Positions 16,398 through 24,078 of a stretch of DNA of 64,000 bases are shown here, piece by piece. The notes below the pieces were generated by a model. The model was not told where the DNA came from and searched no databases. It saw nothing but the letters and a program-made list of their open reading frames with translations. This DNA is from CAUPWF01 sp964369755 (GTDB taxonomy: Bacteria; Bacillota; Clostridia; Lachnospirales; Lachnospiraceae): the NCBI GenBank assembly GCA_964369755.1, contig CAYJFY010000007.1, positions 1-64,000 on the forward strand, read 5' to 3'. Each line of letters starts with the position of its first letter. Within the stretch, counting starts at the first letter, position 1. A program made the translations under genes and the position numbers.

Positions 16398-17594
16398 CTA
16401 ATTGGAAGATTTATGCATGATTTCATTTAAAATTTCATTTGCCACGTCTTCCTTACTCATCGTCGGCAATGACTTCTCCATATCTTTCGTTATGATGGTG
16501 ACCACATTGGTATCTCCACCAAACCCTGCTCCATCCACCTTCAAATTATTTGCAACGATCATATCTAGATTTTTTCGCTCTAATTTATCACGGGAATTCT
16601 CGATTAGATTCTCTGTCTCCATGGAAAATCCACAGAGAAATTGTCCTTCCCTCTTCTTCGCTCCCAATGTTTTCAATATATCAGTCGTTCTCTCTAACGC
16701 AATCGACAAATCTCCAGCTTTCTTCTTCGTCTTTTCCTCATGGACTTCCTTTGGACGGTAATCCGCCACTGCTGCCGCCTTAATGACAATATCTTGTGTC
16801 GGTGCCCACTCCATGACCGCCTCATACATATCCTGTGCGCTCACCACATCCACAACTCTTACGCCCACTGGCTTACCTAAATTGGTTTGTCCCGATACCA
16901 AGGTCACCTCAGCCCCTCGCATCGCTGCCACTCTAGCGAATGCATATCCCATCTTTCCCGTGGAATGGTTGGTCATGAAACGAACTGGGTCCAGTGCTTC
17001 ACGGGTAGCTCCCGCAGTAATCAATATTTTTTTTCCATGCAAATCCTTTGACATCGCAACTTCACGCAGGATATATTCCACCAAAACTTCCGGTTCTACC
17101 ATCTTTCCAGCTCCAACATCTCCACACGCCAAATAGCCGCTCACTGGTTCTATCATCTGAAACCCATAACGGCTCAACTTCTCCATATTGTCCTGCACAA
17201 TTTGATTTTCATACATCCCTGTATTCATAGCAGGTGCCACAAGAATCGGACATTTTGCTGCCAACACTGTCGTCGTCAACATATCATCTGCAATTCCATT
17301 TGCCATCTTGCCAATCACATTGGCTGTAGCAGGTGCAATTAAGATGATGTCTGCACTCTTTGCCAACCCCACATGCTCTACTTCAAATTCATGGTTTCGA
17401 TCAAAGGTATCCGTGATACATCTTCTATGACAGAGCGCCTCAAATGTATTTGGCGTAATAAAATTCTGTGCATTCTCGGTCATAATGACGTGAACATCTG
17501 CGCCCAATTTAACCAATGCGCTTGCTGTATTTGCCATTTTATATGCTGCTATTCCTCCAGTAATTCCTAGAACAACGGTTTTTCCTCTTAGCAT
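16398..17594 (-). CDS. coaBC: Bifunctional phosphopantothenoylcysteine decarboxylase/synthetase
   Basis: CoaBC (Dfp) makes 4-phosphopantetheine from 4-phosphopantothenate and cysteine in coenzyme A synthesis. The 398 residues include the N-terminal CoaC flavoprotein (VLGITGGIAAYK, the APAMNTGMYEN loop and the catalytic-Cys motif GYLACGDVGAGKM) and the C-terminal CoaB synthetase (ITAGATREALDPVRFMTNHS and KAAAVADYRP). I chose ATG 17594 with AAAGGG eight bases upstream over the GTG at 17603. It is divergent from a PanT-like transporter, an obvious functional pair: pantothenate uptake and CoA synthesis. An operator-like palindrome lies between them. Confidence 0.95.
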   Translation of the reverse strand: MLRGKTVVLGITGGIAAYKMANTASALVKLGADVHVIMTENAQNFITPNTFEALCHRRCITDTFDRNHEFEVEHVGLAKSADIILIAPATANVIGKMANGIADDMLTTTVLAAKCPILVAPAMNTGMYENQIVQDNMEKLSRYGFQMIEPVSGYLACGDVGAGKMVEPEVLVEYILREVAMSKDLHGKKILITAGATREALDPVRFMTNHSTGKMGYAFARVAAMRGAEVTLVSGQTNLGKPVGVRVVDVVSAQDMYEAVMEWAPTQDIVIKAAAVADYRPKEVHEEKTKKKAGDLSIALERTTDILKTLGAKKREGQFLCGFSMETENLIENSRDKLERKNLDMIVANNLKVDGAGFGGDTNVVTIITKDMEKSLPTMSKEDVANEILNEIMHKSSN

Positions 17595-17627
17595 AGTTTT
17601 CACCCTTTCTATTTATCTCAAGCGATT

Positions 17628-17650
17628 TAGGTCAAAAGAATATTGACCTA
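17628..17650. promoter_or_regulatory. Palindrome in coaBC/panT divergent region
   Basis: TAGGTCAA (17628-17635) and TTGACCTA (17643-17650) form a perfect 8-bp inverted repeat with a 7-base spacer. The right arm overlaps the -35 element of the panT promoter, and the palindrome lies about 34 bases before the coaBC start. This arrangement fits a repressor site controlling both genes. The regulator is not identified. Confidence 0.6.
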
Positions 17651-17672
17651 CAATTATTTTTTGTGCTATCAT
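17643..17672 (+). promoter_or_regulatory. Promoter of PanT-like gene
   Basis: TTGACC (17643-17648), an 18-base spacer and TATCAT (17667-17672) form a reasonable sigma-A promoter about 60 bases before the ATG at 17732. Its -35 is embedded in the palindrome at 17628-17650. Confidence 0.55.
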
Positions 17673-17731
17673 TACGATGTAACGTATTGTATTGTATCTT
17701 AATTTAAGAACGATAACAAAGGAGGCATAAT

Positions 17732-18370
17732 ATGAATCAAAAAAACAGAAACCAAAAGACACTAGACCTTGTGCAAGTCGCACTATTAAGCGCCGTCATC
17801 ATCGTCATGGCATTCACCCCGTTCCTAGGATATATTCCTCTTGGATTTACTCGGGCAACCATCATCCACATCCCTGTCATCATTGGATCCATTTTATTAG
17901 GACCGAAAAAAGGCGCCCTATTGGGATTGGTATTCGGCCTAACTAGCCTAGTGAATAACACAATCAATCCGACTGTAACTTCCTTCGTCTTCACCCCATT
18001 CTACACATTAGGCGAGGTCAATGGCGGTATCGGAAGTCTCATCATCTGTCTTGTACCTCGGACCTTGGTTGGGATTACCCCATACTACGTCTACAAGGCA
18101 GTGCTCAAAGTGACCAAAGAAAGAAAGTCGAGCACCTATCTGGCGCTCGGAGCTTCCGGAATCGTCGGTGCGCTCACCAACACTCTTTTGGTCATGAATT
18201 TAATCTTTCTATTCTTTCGCGACGCTTATGCCAATGTAAATAGCATCGCAAGCGACGCATTATACGGTTTCATCCTAAGCATCATCGGAATCAACGGCAT
18301 ACCAGAAGCCATTGTTGCAGCCATTGTGACTACATTGGTTGGGCGGGTACTAATAAAGGTTGTAAAATAA
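17732..18370 (+). CDS. ECF transporter S component, PanT-like (pantothenate)
   Basis: This 212-residue membrane protein has about six hydrophobic segments. The motif region GYIPLGFTRATIIHIPVIIGSILLGPKKGALLGLVFG is typical of ECF S components. The long loop after the second helix pair (NNTINPTVTSFVFTPFYT) is typical of the PanT group. Its divergent placement with coaBC strongly suggests pantothenate as substrate, so panT would be the likely symbol; biochemically this is inference. AAAGGAGG lies before the ATG. Its 3' end overlaps the convergent uppP gene by 41 bases. Confidence 0.85.
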   Translation: MNQKNRNQKTLDLVQVALLSAVIIVMAFTPFLGYIPLGFTRATIIHIPVIIGSILLGPKKGALLGLVFGLTSLVNNTINPTVTSFVFTPFYTLGEVNGGIGSLIICLVPRTLVGITPYYVYKAVLKVTKERKSSTYLALGASGIVGALTNTLLVMNLIFLFFRDAYANVNSIASDALYGFILSIIGINGIPEAIVAAIVTTLVGRVLIKVVK

Positions 18371-19181
18371 AATACAACAACACCAACACCCCTAGGACAA
18401 TCCGATAATAACCAAACACTTTGAAATCATTCGTTTTGATATAATTCATCAAGAATCGAATGGTAAAGATCGATACAACAAAAGCGACGAACATACCAAC
18501 TAGTAGAATGGTCACTTCCATCACACTAAAGTTAAATCCATACCCAACAATTTTCAATAAACTTGCACCAAACATCACGGGAATGGACAAGAAAAAGGTG
18601 AATTCTGCTGCAATATGTCGCGACATTCCAAACATCAGCGCTCCTACGATAGTAATTCCGGAGCGCGATGTTCCAGGAATCAATGCCAACACTTGAAGCA
18701 ATCCGATAATCAATGCATCTTGGTATGTAAACTGCGAAAACTTCTTAACTCGTGGTTCCACCCCTTTATTTCGATTCTCAACGATAATGAATAAGACTCC
18801 ATAAATAATCAATGTGATTGCAACTACTACATAACTTCCCAGCACTTGGTCTATCGCATCTTCGAATAAAATCCCTATAACTGCCGCTGGCACAACTGCT
18901 ACCAATACCTTGAACCAAATCGTCCATGTCGCACGTTTCTGTCGTGATGATTTTTTCGGTGAAAATGGATTTAATTTGTTGAAGTAGATGAGCACTACCG
19001 CCATAATCGCACCGAGCTGAATCACCACCAAAAACATATTCAAAAACTCTGCCGATACATCTAATTTGATAAATTCATCCACCAAGATCATATGTCCCGT
19101 ACTACTAATCGGCAACCATTCGGTAATCCCCTCTACAATTCCTAATAATATCGCCTTTAGAATATTTAAAAATGCGTCCAT
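18330..19181 (-). CDS. uppP: Undecaprenyl-diphosphatase
   Basis: UppP (BacA) removes one phosphate from undecaprenyl diphosphate so that the lipid carrier can be reused in wall synthesis; extra copies give bacitracin resistance. The 283-residue protein has about eight membrane segments. It carries both diagnostic motifs: GIVEGITEWLPISSTGH near the N-terminus and PGTSRSGITI with the following FTFFLSIPVMFGAS. RBS AGGGGAAG precedes the ATG. It lies 11 bases after the HAD phosphatase gene and probably shares its transcript. The 3' end overlaps the convergent PanT-like gene. Confidence 0.95.
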   Translation of the reverse strand: MDAFLNILKAILLGIVEGITEWLPISSTGHMILVDEFIKLDVSAEFLNMFLVVIQLGAIMAVVLIYFNKLNPFSPKKSSRQKRATWTIWFKVLVAVVPAAVIGILFEDAIDQVLGSYVVVAITLIIYGVLFIIVENRNKGVEPRVKKFSQFTYQDALIIGLLQVLALIPGTSRSGITIVGALMFGMSRHIAAEFTFFLSIPVMFGASLLKIVGYGFNFSVMEVTILLVGMFVAFVVSIFTIRFLMNYIKTNDFKVFGYYRIVLGVLVLLYFILQPLLVPAQPM

Positions 19182-19192
19182 ATCTTCCCCCT

Positions 19193-20023
19193 CTATGCTT
19201 CCAATACAAATTTGTGAATCGCTTTGGCAACTCCATCTTCATTGTTACTATCCGTAATATAGTCGGCGCTTCCCTTGAGTGCCTCTACTCCGTTTTTCAT
19301 CACCACACCGAGACCTGCCATCTGAATCATAGTCTCATCATTCATGCCATCTCCCAGTGCCATGATTTCATCAAGCTCAATCCCAAGATACTCTCCCAAC
19401 TTCTGTAATCCGAGCCCCTTATGAATGCCGACTTCTGTAATTTCAATATTATTGTGAAATGCCCCGTGCATCTCATAATCGCCCAAGTTCTTCAGTGCTT
19501 CGACCAACTCTTCTTTCTCCTCGGTAGTTTCCACTACGATATGTAACTTATCACTCCCTTGATTTCTGCGCTGCAACTCCTCACGAATATCATCCACACG
19601 AACCCTAGTGGTCCTGATGTAGTGAATCATCTCATCATTGAGAAACTGCGGCAGCTTCTCAACCAGATCCTCTTGTGTATATCCAATCCCATCAAAGAAG
19701 ACCTCATGATAAGTATGGTACTTCTGTGCAATATCCAATAATTGACACACCACATCGGGTGGCAATACCTTCTCAAACACCGTTTTGTTTTCCATCAAGT
19801 CTACAATTCTAGCACCATTTGCACTGATTGCATAGCGCACTCCCTCTATCTCCGTCAGCTCTTTTGGTATCGCACTAATCGGTCTCCCTGTGCACGCAAC
19901 CACATGTACTCCTTGCTCGATCGCCTTCACCAAAGCCTCCCTTGTATAGGAAGTAAGTTCTTTCTCATCATTGAGCAATGTTCCGTCCATATCGATTGCA
20001 ATTAATTTAATCTTCGAGTTCAT
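19193..20023 (-). CDS. Cof-type HAD-family phosphatase
   Basis: This 276-residue HAD hydrolase of the Cof/IIB subgroup probably dephosphorylates sugar phosphates or similar metabolites. Visible motifs are the nucleophile loop AIDMDGTLLND, motif II ACTGRP, the large cap domain in the middle and the C-terminal motif IV ALGDGMNDETMIQ. The ATG at 20023 follows AAGGGACGAAGG; the 45-base longer form has no better RBS. It lies between the flavodiiron and uppP genes on the same strand. The substrate is not predictable. Confidence 0.9.
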   Translation of the reverse strand: MNSKIKLIAIDMDGTLLNDEKELTSYTREALVKAIEQGVHVVACTGRPISAIPKELTEIEGVRYAISANGARIVDLMENKTVFEKVLPPDVVCQLLDIAQKYHTYHEVFFDGIGYTQEDLVEKLPQFLNDEMIHYIRTTRVRVDDIREELQRRNQGSDKLHIVVETTEEKEELVEALKNLGDYEMHGAFHNNIEITEVGIHKGLGLQKLGEYLGIELDEIMALGDGMNDETMIQMAGLGVVMKNGVEALKGSADYITDSNNEDGVAKAIHKFVLEA

Positions 20024-20075
20024 CCTTCGTCCCTTACCCTTTTTATACCCTATGCGTGATAAATTCATTCCACCA

Positions 20076-21239
20076 CTATTCCAATAATTCTCCTGCTAAT
20101 TTCTCCATCTCTTGAAGATTCTCTTCGCTATATCTAGACTTGATCGTAATCGTCGTTTCACACAAGTCAATACTCTTCATCTTCTCGATGATTGCCTTCA
20201 TCGCCTTCATCGCCGATGGCGCCCATGTGCCATTCTCGATCAATGCGATCTTGCGTTTTTGGTAATTCTTGCTCTGCAAGTGATGCAAAAATTCTTCCAT
20301 ACAAGGGAAGACTCCACCATCATAAGATGCTGCAAACAATACCAATCTGTCATAACGGAAGGCATCTTCTACCGCCTCTGCCATATCCTCTCTCGCCAAA
20401 TCACAGATGCTTACCTTTGTAGTTCCTTCTCGATCTAGGATCTCCTTGAATTTCTCTGCTGCCGCTCTCGTATTTCCATGGATCGATGCATAGGCGATAA
20501 AAATCCCTCTATCTTCTGGTTCATAACTGCTCCAAATCCGGTATTTCCCGACATAGTGTGCTATGTTATCTTGTAATACTTCCCCGTGCAATGGACAAAT
20601 TCTCTGCACATCGAATGCAGATGCTTTTTTCAACAAATTCTGTACTTGCACACCATATTTTCCTACAATGTTAAAATAATATCTTCTCGCTTCGCAGTCC
20701 CATGCCTCATCTGTATCTAGGGTTCCAAACTTCCCAAATGCATCGGCAGAAAACAAGGTCTTCTCCGTCGTTTCGTATGCTACCATAACCTCTGGCCAAT
20801 GTATCATAGGTGCCATAATAAATTGTAGCGAATGCTCTCCTAAGGATAACGCTTCACCCTCTTTCACTTCTACCGTTCTGCCTTCTAATTCAAAATCAAA
20901 AAACTGCTTGATGAATACAAATGTCTTCGCATTTCCAACAATCTTTATTTCTGGATACTTGTTCAACAAGCATTGTAAACTCCCTGCATGATCTGGTTCC
21001 ATATGCAAACACACCACATACGACGGTGTCTTTCCTTCCAACACCTCATCTAAGTTCTTCAACCACTCTTCGGACTTCACCGAATCCACTGTATCCATAA
21101 TCGTGATAGACTCATCTAAAATCACATATGAATTATAGGCAATCCCATTTGGTACTACATATTGACTCTCAAACAAATCAATGTCCTTATCATCCACACC
21201 TACATATTTAATTGCATCTGAAATTTCTAATTTACTCAT
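20076..21239 (-). CDS. FprA-type flavodiiron protein
   Basis: This 387-residue flavodiiron protein reduces oxygen to water, or nitric oxide to nitrous oxide, in the cytoplasm of anaerobes. The N-terminal metallo-beta-lactamase domain carries the diiron ligands HMEPDH, with further ligands in MIHWPE and LFSADAFG. The C-terminal flavodoxin domain (from about residue 250) has the FMN-binding GIFIAYASIHGNTRAAAEKF region. There is no attached rubredoxin domain, so it depends on external electron donors. Together with the rubrerythrin at 25.5 kb it gives the region an oxygen-tolerance theme. A short RBS (AGGA) lies before the ATG. Confidence 0.93.
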   Translation of the reverse strand: MSKLEISDAIKYVGVDDKDIDLFESQYVVPNGIAYNSYVILDESITIMDTVDSVKSEEWLKNLDEVLEGKTPSYVVCLHMEPDHAGSLQCLLNKYPEIKIVGNAKTFVFIKQFFDFELEGRTVEVKEGEALSLGEHSLQFIMAPMIHWPEVMVAYETTEKTLFSADAFGKFGTLDTDEAWDCEARRYYFNIVGKYGVQVQNLLKKASAFDVQRICPLHGEVLQDNIAHYVGKYRIWSSYEPEDRGIFIAYASIHGNTRAAAEKFKEILDREGTTKVSICDLAREDMAEAVEDAFRYDRLVLFAASYDGGVFPCMEEFLHHLQSKNYQKRKIALIENGTWAPSAMKAMKAIIEKMKSIDLCETTITIKSRYSEENLQEMEKLAGELLE

Positions 21240-21302
21240 TTTTTCATCCTACCTATTCTTCTCTATTTTCTACTCTATTTCATGGACCAATCGCTGCATT
21301 AT

Positions 21303-21430
21303 AGACAACTCCTGATCTCTTCCATCCATCACTTCTATCACGGACAACTCATAACCCCTTCAAGCCATCACTTCCATTACGGACAACTCATAACCCCTTC
21401 AAGCCACCACTTCCATTACGGACAACTCAT
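21303..21430. repeat. 39-bp tandem repeat at the 3' end of the radical SAM gene
   Basis: Three full 39-base units (21303-21341, 21342-21380, 21381-21419) and a partial fourth follow one another. Read on the minus strand the series starts inside the last codons of the radical SAM gene (Met-Ser-Cys-Pro-stop). Units 2 and 3 are nearly identical and unit 1 is more diverged. Each of the best-conserved units repeats the gene-end segment including the stop codon. It appears to be a tandem duplication of the gene end. There are no spacers, so it is not CRISPR. Confidence 0.85.
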
Positions 21431-22570
21431 GATACCCTCCGACCAGAGACAGGCTCCACAGGTCGGCGCTTCATTTCCAAAACAATCCTCCTCATTGGAT
21501 GCCGGATAATCACAGTGCCCACAATTGATACATGGTGAAAATGCAAAGGACTTCACCCGCTCTCTAAACTCTGTATATTCATCTGAATTCCAGATTTCCT
21601 CCAATGCCTGCTCCCCAACATTACCAAAAGAATGATGATGAACCTTTCGTTCAGTTTCCATCACCGCTGTCGTTCCATTATGGAGCAACGCCATACAAGG
21701 ACTCACATTTCCATCACTTCTGACAAAGCACATTCCCTCTTCAACGAAGCGGCAATATTGAGACTGTCTTGGTACATAAGTATCCCCAACATAGAGATTA
21801 AAATTCATCTTTGAGAACATTCCATTCAGTCCCTCTTGAACTTTTTCATCATCAAAATCCATATATGGAATCTTCACCTTCGGCCTTGTCAACCCAAATT
21901 TGTCTGATCCAATGGACATCGCCAATGTACGATTGTACAAAGCATTCTCCAAATCCGCTGAATCCGCAGGATAAATATTTGACACATGCACTTCATTGAC
22001 AAGATAAGCATCCACAAAATATGGAATATTTTTCAACTGTGTCACATTATCCTTTGATACTACAAATGTCACCCCTAGTTCCATGGTAGACTTTCTAGCA
22101 TATCTCATGTGATTAAATTTCTTCAGATTCGCCAACACACGCCTCGCACTTGGATGTCCCAACTCACTCGTCGCCTCGTCCACATCTTCCCTCTCAGCTT
22201 CCTTCTCCTTATATAAAGCGTTATTGGGTATAATGATATCATCTAGACTCACCCATAATTTATTCAGATTCAGGTCCATCAACTTCCCACACATCTCCTC
22301 TGACAGTAGTGACCCATTCGTTAGAAGCTCCACACGATACCCTTTCGCCTTACACACTTCCACCATGCGAAGAATATCTCTGTGATACAAAGGTTCTCCC
22401 ATTCCGCCAAAGAAAATGGTCTCCACACCAAATGGGATTCCCTCGATAATCTGTTCAAACATCTCCCATGTCATATCTGTAAATTTTTCGTCAAACCAAG
22501 TGTGACGAAAACACATCTTACAATTAAAATTACAGTTCGAAGTAGGCTCTATGTATAATCTCTTTAACAT
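21416..22570 (-). CDS. Radical SAM protein with SPASM-like C-terminus
   Basis: This 384-residue enzyme shows the radical SAM cluster motif CNFNCKMC close to the N-terminus, the GGMGEPLYH segment and the LLTNGS strand. The C-terminal ~110 residues hold a Cys-rich SPASM-type region: CRFVEEGMC, VSPCMALLHNG, SPCINCGHCDYP and CFGNEAPTCGACLW, enough for one or two auxiliary [4Fe-4S] clusters. SPASM proteins modify peptides or proteins or mature enzymes; no precursor peptide is visible nearby. The start has a weak RBS. It has its own promoter with an overlapping palindrome. The gene end is tandemly duplicated downstream. Confidence 0.87.
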   Translation of the reverse strand: MLKRLYIEPTSNCNFNCKMCFRHTWFDEKFTDMTWEMFEQIIEGIPFGVETIFFGGMGEPLYHRDILRMVEVCKAKGYRVELLTNGSLLSEEMCGKLMDLNLNKLWVSLDDIIIPNNALYKEKEAEREDVDEATSELGHPSARRVLANLKKFNHMRYARKSTMELGVTFVVSKDNVTQLKNIPYFVDAYLVNEVHVSNIYPADSADLENALYNRTLAMSIGSDKFGLTRPKVKIPYMDFDDEKVQEGLNGMFSKMNFNLYVGDTYVPRQSQYCRFVEEGMCFVRSDGNVSPCMALLHNGTTAVMETERKVHHHSFGNVGEQALEEIWNSDEYTEFRERVKSFAFSPCINCGHCDYPASNEEDCFGNEAPTCGACLWSEGIMSCP

Positions 22571-22600
22571 TTCTACACCTGTTATTTTTATTTATGAAAT

Positions 22601-22638
22601 CAGACTCTGATAACATATAATACCATTATCAGAGTCTG
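22601..22638. promoter_or_regulatory. 13-bp palindrome over the radical SAM promoter
   Basis: CAGACTCTGATAA (22601-22613) and TTATCAGAGTCTG (22626-22638) form a perfect inverted repeat with a 12-base spacer. It covers the -10 element and the probable transcription start of the radical SAM gene, about 30 bases before the ATG. It could be a repressor site or, in RNA, a leader hairpin. Confidence 0.6.
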
Positions 22639-22653
22639 TCATAAAAATGTCAA
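22625..22653 (-). promoter_or_regulatory. Promoter of radical SAM gene
   Basis: On the minus strand TTGACA (22653-22648), a 17-base spacer and GATAAT (22630-22625) form a strong sigma-A-type promoter upstream of the ATG at 22570. Confidence 0.65.
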
Positions 22654-22699
22654 TACACTTTCATGTTTTTTTGTAAATGCTATGTTTTAATTGCGAAAC

Positions 22700-22729
22700 A
22701 TCGTGACTTCTCATAGGCGATGTCACGAT
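22700..22729 (-). terminator. Hairpin at the end of the YqeB-MocA fusion gene
   Basis: ATCGTGAC (22700-22707) pairs with GTCACGAT (22722-22729). The stem overlaps the TGA stop at 22723-22725. No T-run follows, so termination may be weak or Rho-assisted. Confidence 0.4.
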
Positions 22730-24078
22730 ATTTCTTCTGGGAAATCCACATCCTTTAACTCAGCAGACTCGACCTCTACATAGGTGATATGCTCCAAATA
22801 CTGATCCATAAGCGCTCTTCCACCCACATCCCCACTCAATTCCAGCAGTTCCGGAAAATACTTCCGTCCCCAATACACTGGATTTCCTCTTCTTCCATCG
22901 ATCGATGCACACACAATCGCAGACTCTCCACGATAGGCTTGATTCAGAATTCTATGAAGGGTCGACCGCTGCAACATAGGCTGATCACACACCATGAACA
23001 GGACACCTTGTAGGTCAGGATTTTCTCTTAGACAGACCCGCAATCCCAACTGAATGGAATGAGAGATTCCAAGCTCGGGCTCCCCATTGTAAACGAATTT
23101 CACCTCACTGCGCTCTGCCGCTTCCTCCACCTCTTTGTATCCTGTCACCACATATCTCGCTAGCCCAGCGAAGGACTGTAACGTGTCAAACGCATAGGAA
23201 AATATCGGTTTTCCCTTCCACTTATGCAATAATTTGTTGGAACCAAATCGCTCACCTCTTCCTGCTGCCAACAAAACGATTCCATACGACTCTCTCCGAT
23301 GTCTATCATTCTCCATCGCCTCTAGCACTCCACCACCGATGGCACGTGCCTTGTCCGATATGGTGTAGCAATGCTCCAATTCACAACGAGAATCAATGTC
23401 TCCAATCTTCAATCCAGACGTTACATAGACCCCCTTTTGTAGCATTCCCCTGACCATACCACTCATCTGCGCATACACAGGACTCTGATCCACATAGGCA
23501 ACCACTTGTCCCACTTCCACTTGGTCTCCGATTGTAACACTCGGAATCAGATACCCCTCTGTCGTTGCACGAATTAGGCGTTCCTTCGTATAGCCTCCGA
23601 TTTCTCCTGGCTCTCCTGTATTTGGAAATGCCTGTCCCTCATAATGCACTCTACCGAGATGATGCCCCCTCTTCGTTTCCACAACACAGTGGCAGTCTTC
23701 ACCTGCCGTAAATCCAGGACCTACCCCAATCACTAGAGGTGCATCCCACATCTTCGTTCCTAGATTTCTCTTTGCCAAAATCGCGTCCACCACTACGTCT
23801 GGTTGAAACGCTCTCCTGATATTTGCCTTCTCATCCACAAAAACCGGAATCCTTCCTCTGCTCCAACATTCTTTCGCCTGAGAAAGCTTGGTTACATGTG
23901 TACCTTCCACCTCTTCTACCTGTGCCGTTTTCTCATAGACCGCACGAGAAAAAGCCACGGTTCGTCTCACCGTCAACGGTTCCTCAATCTCTGTCATGAG
24001 AACCTGATGTCCACTGCGATATAACCTCACCGCAATCCCACTCGCCAAATCACCTGCACCTCGAATCAGCACCTTCAT
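22723..24078 (-). CDS. YqeB-like Se/Mo-hydroxylase maturation protein fused to MocA-like nucleotidyltransferase
   Basis: This 451-residue fusion has two parts. Residues ~1-265 resemble YqeB/EF2563, a factor for selenium-dependent molybdenum hydroxylases (start MKVLIRGAGDLASGIAVRLYRSG; GPGFTAGEDCHCVVET; PNTGEPGEIGGY). Residues ~268-451 are a MocA/MobA-like nucleotidyltransferase (IVLLAAGRGERFGSNKLLHKWKGKPI; VCDQPML), the type that attaches CTP or GTP to molybdopterin. The ATG at 24078 overlaps the hydantoinase stop (ATGA) and has GGGGAGA upstream, so the two are translationally coupled. No xanthine dehydrogenase-type catalytic genes are in the window. Confidence 0.88.
   Translation of the reverse strand: MKVLIRGAGDLASGIAVRLYRSGHQVLMTEIEEPLTVRRTVAFSRAVYEKTAQVEEVEGTHVTKLSQAKECWSRGRIPVFVDEKANIRRAFQPDVVVDAILAKRNLGTKMWDAPLVIGVGPGFTAGEDCHCVVETKRGHHLGRVHYEGQAFPNTGEPGEIGGYTKERLIRATTEGYLIPSVTIGDQVEVGQVVAYVDQSPVYAQMSGMVRGMLQKGVYVTSGLKIGDIDSRCELEHCYTISDKARAIGGGVLEAMENDRHRRESYGIVLLAAGRGERFGSNKLLHKWKGKPIFSYAFDTLQSFAGLARYVVTGYKEVEEAAERSEVKFVYNGEPELGISHSIQLGLRVCLRENPDLQGVLFMVCDQPMLQRSTLHRILNQAYRGESAIVCASIDGRRGNPVYWGRKYFPELLELSGDVGGRALMDQYLEHITYVEVESAELKDVDFPEEIS

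Noticed and set aside
21282..21509. Open frame through the 39-bp repeats, and CRISPR possibility
   Set aside because: It is a by-product of the 39-base period; there are no unique spacers between units and no cas genes, so neither a gene nor CRISPR.
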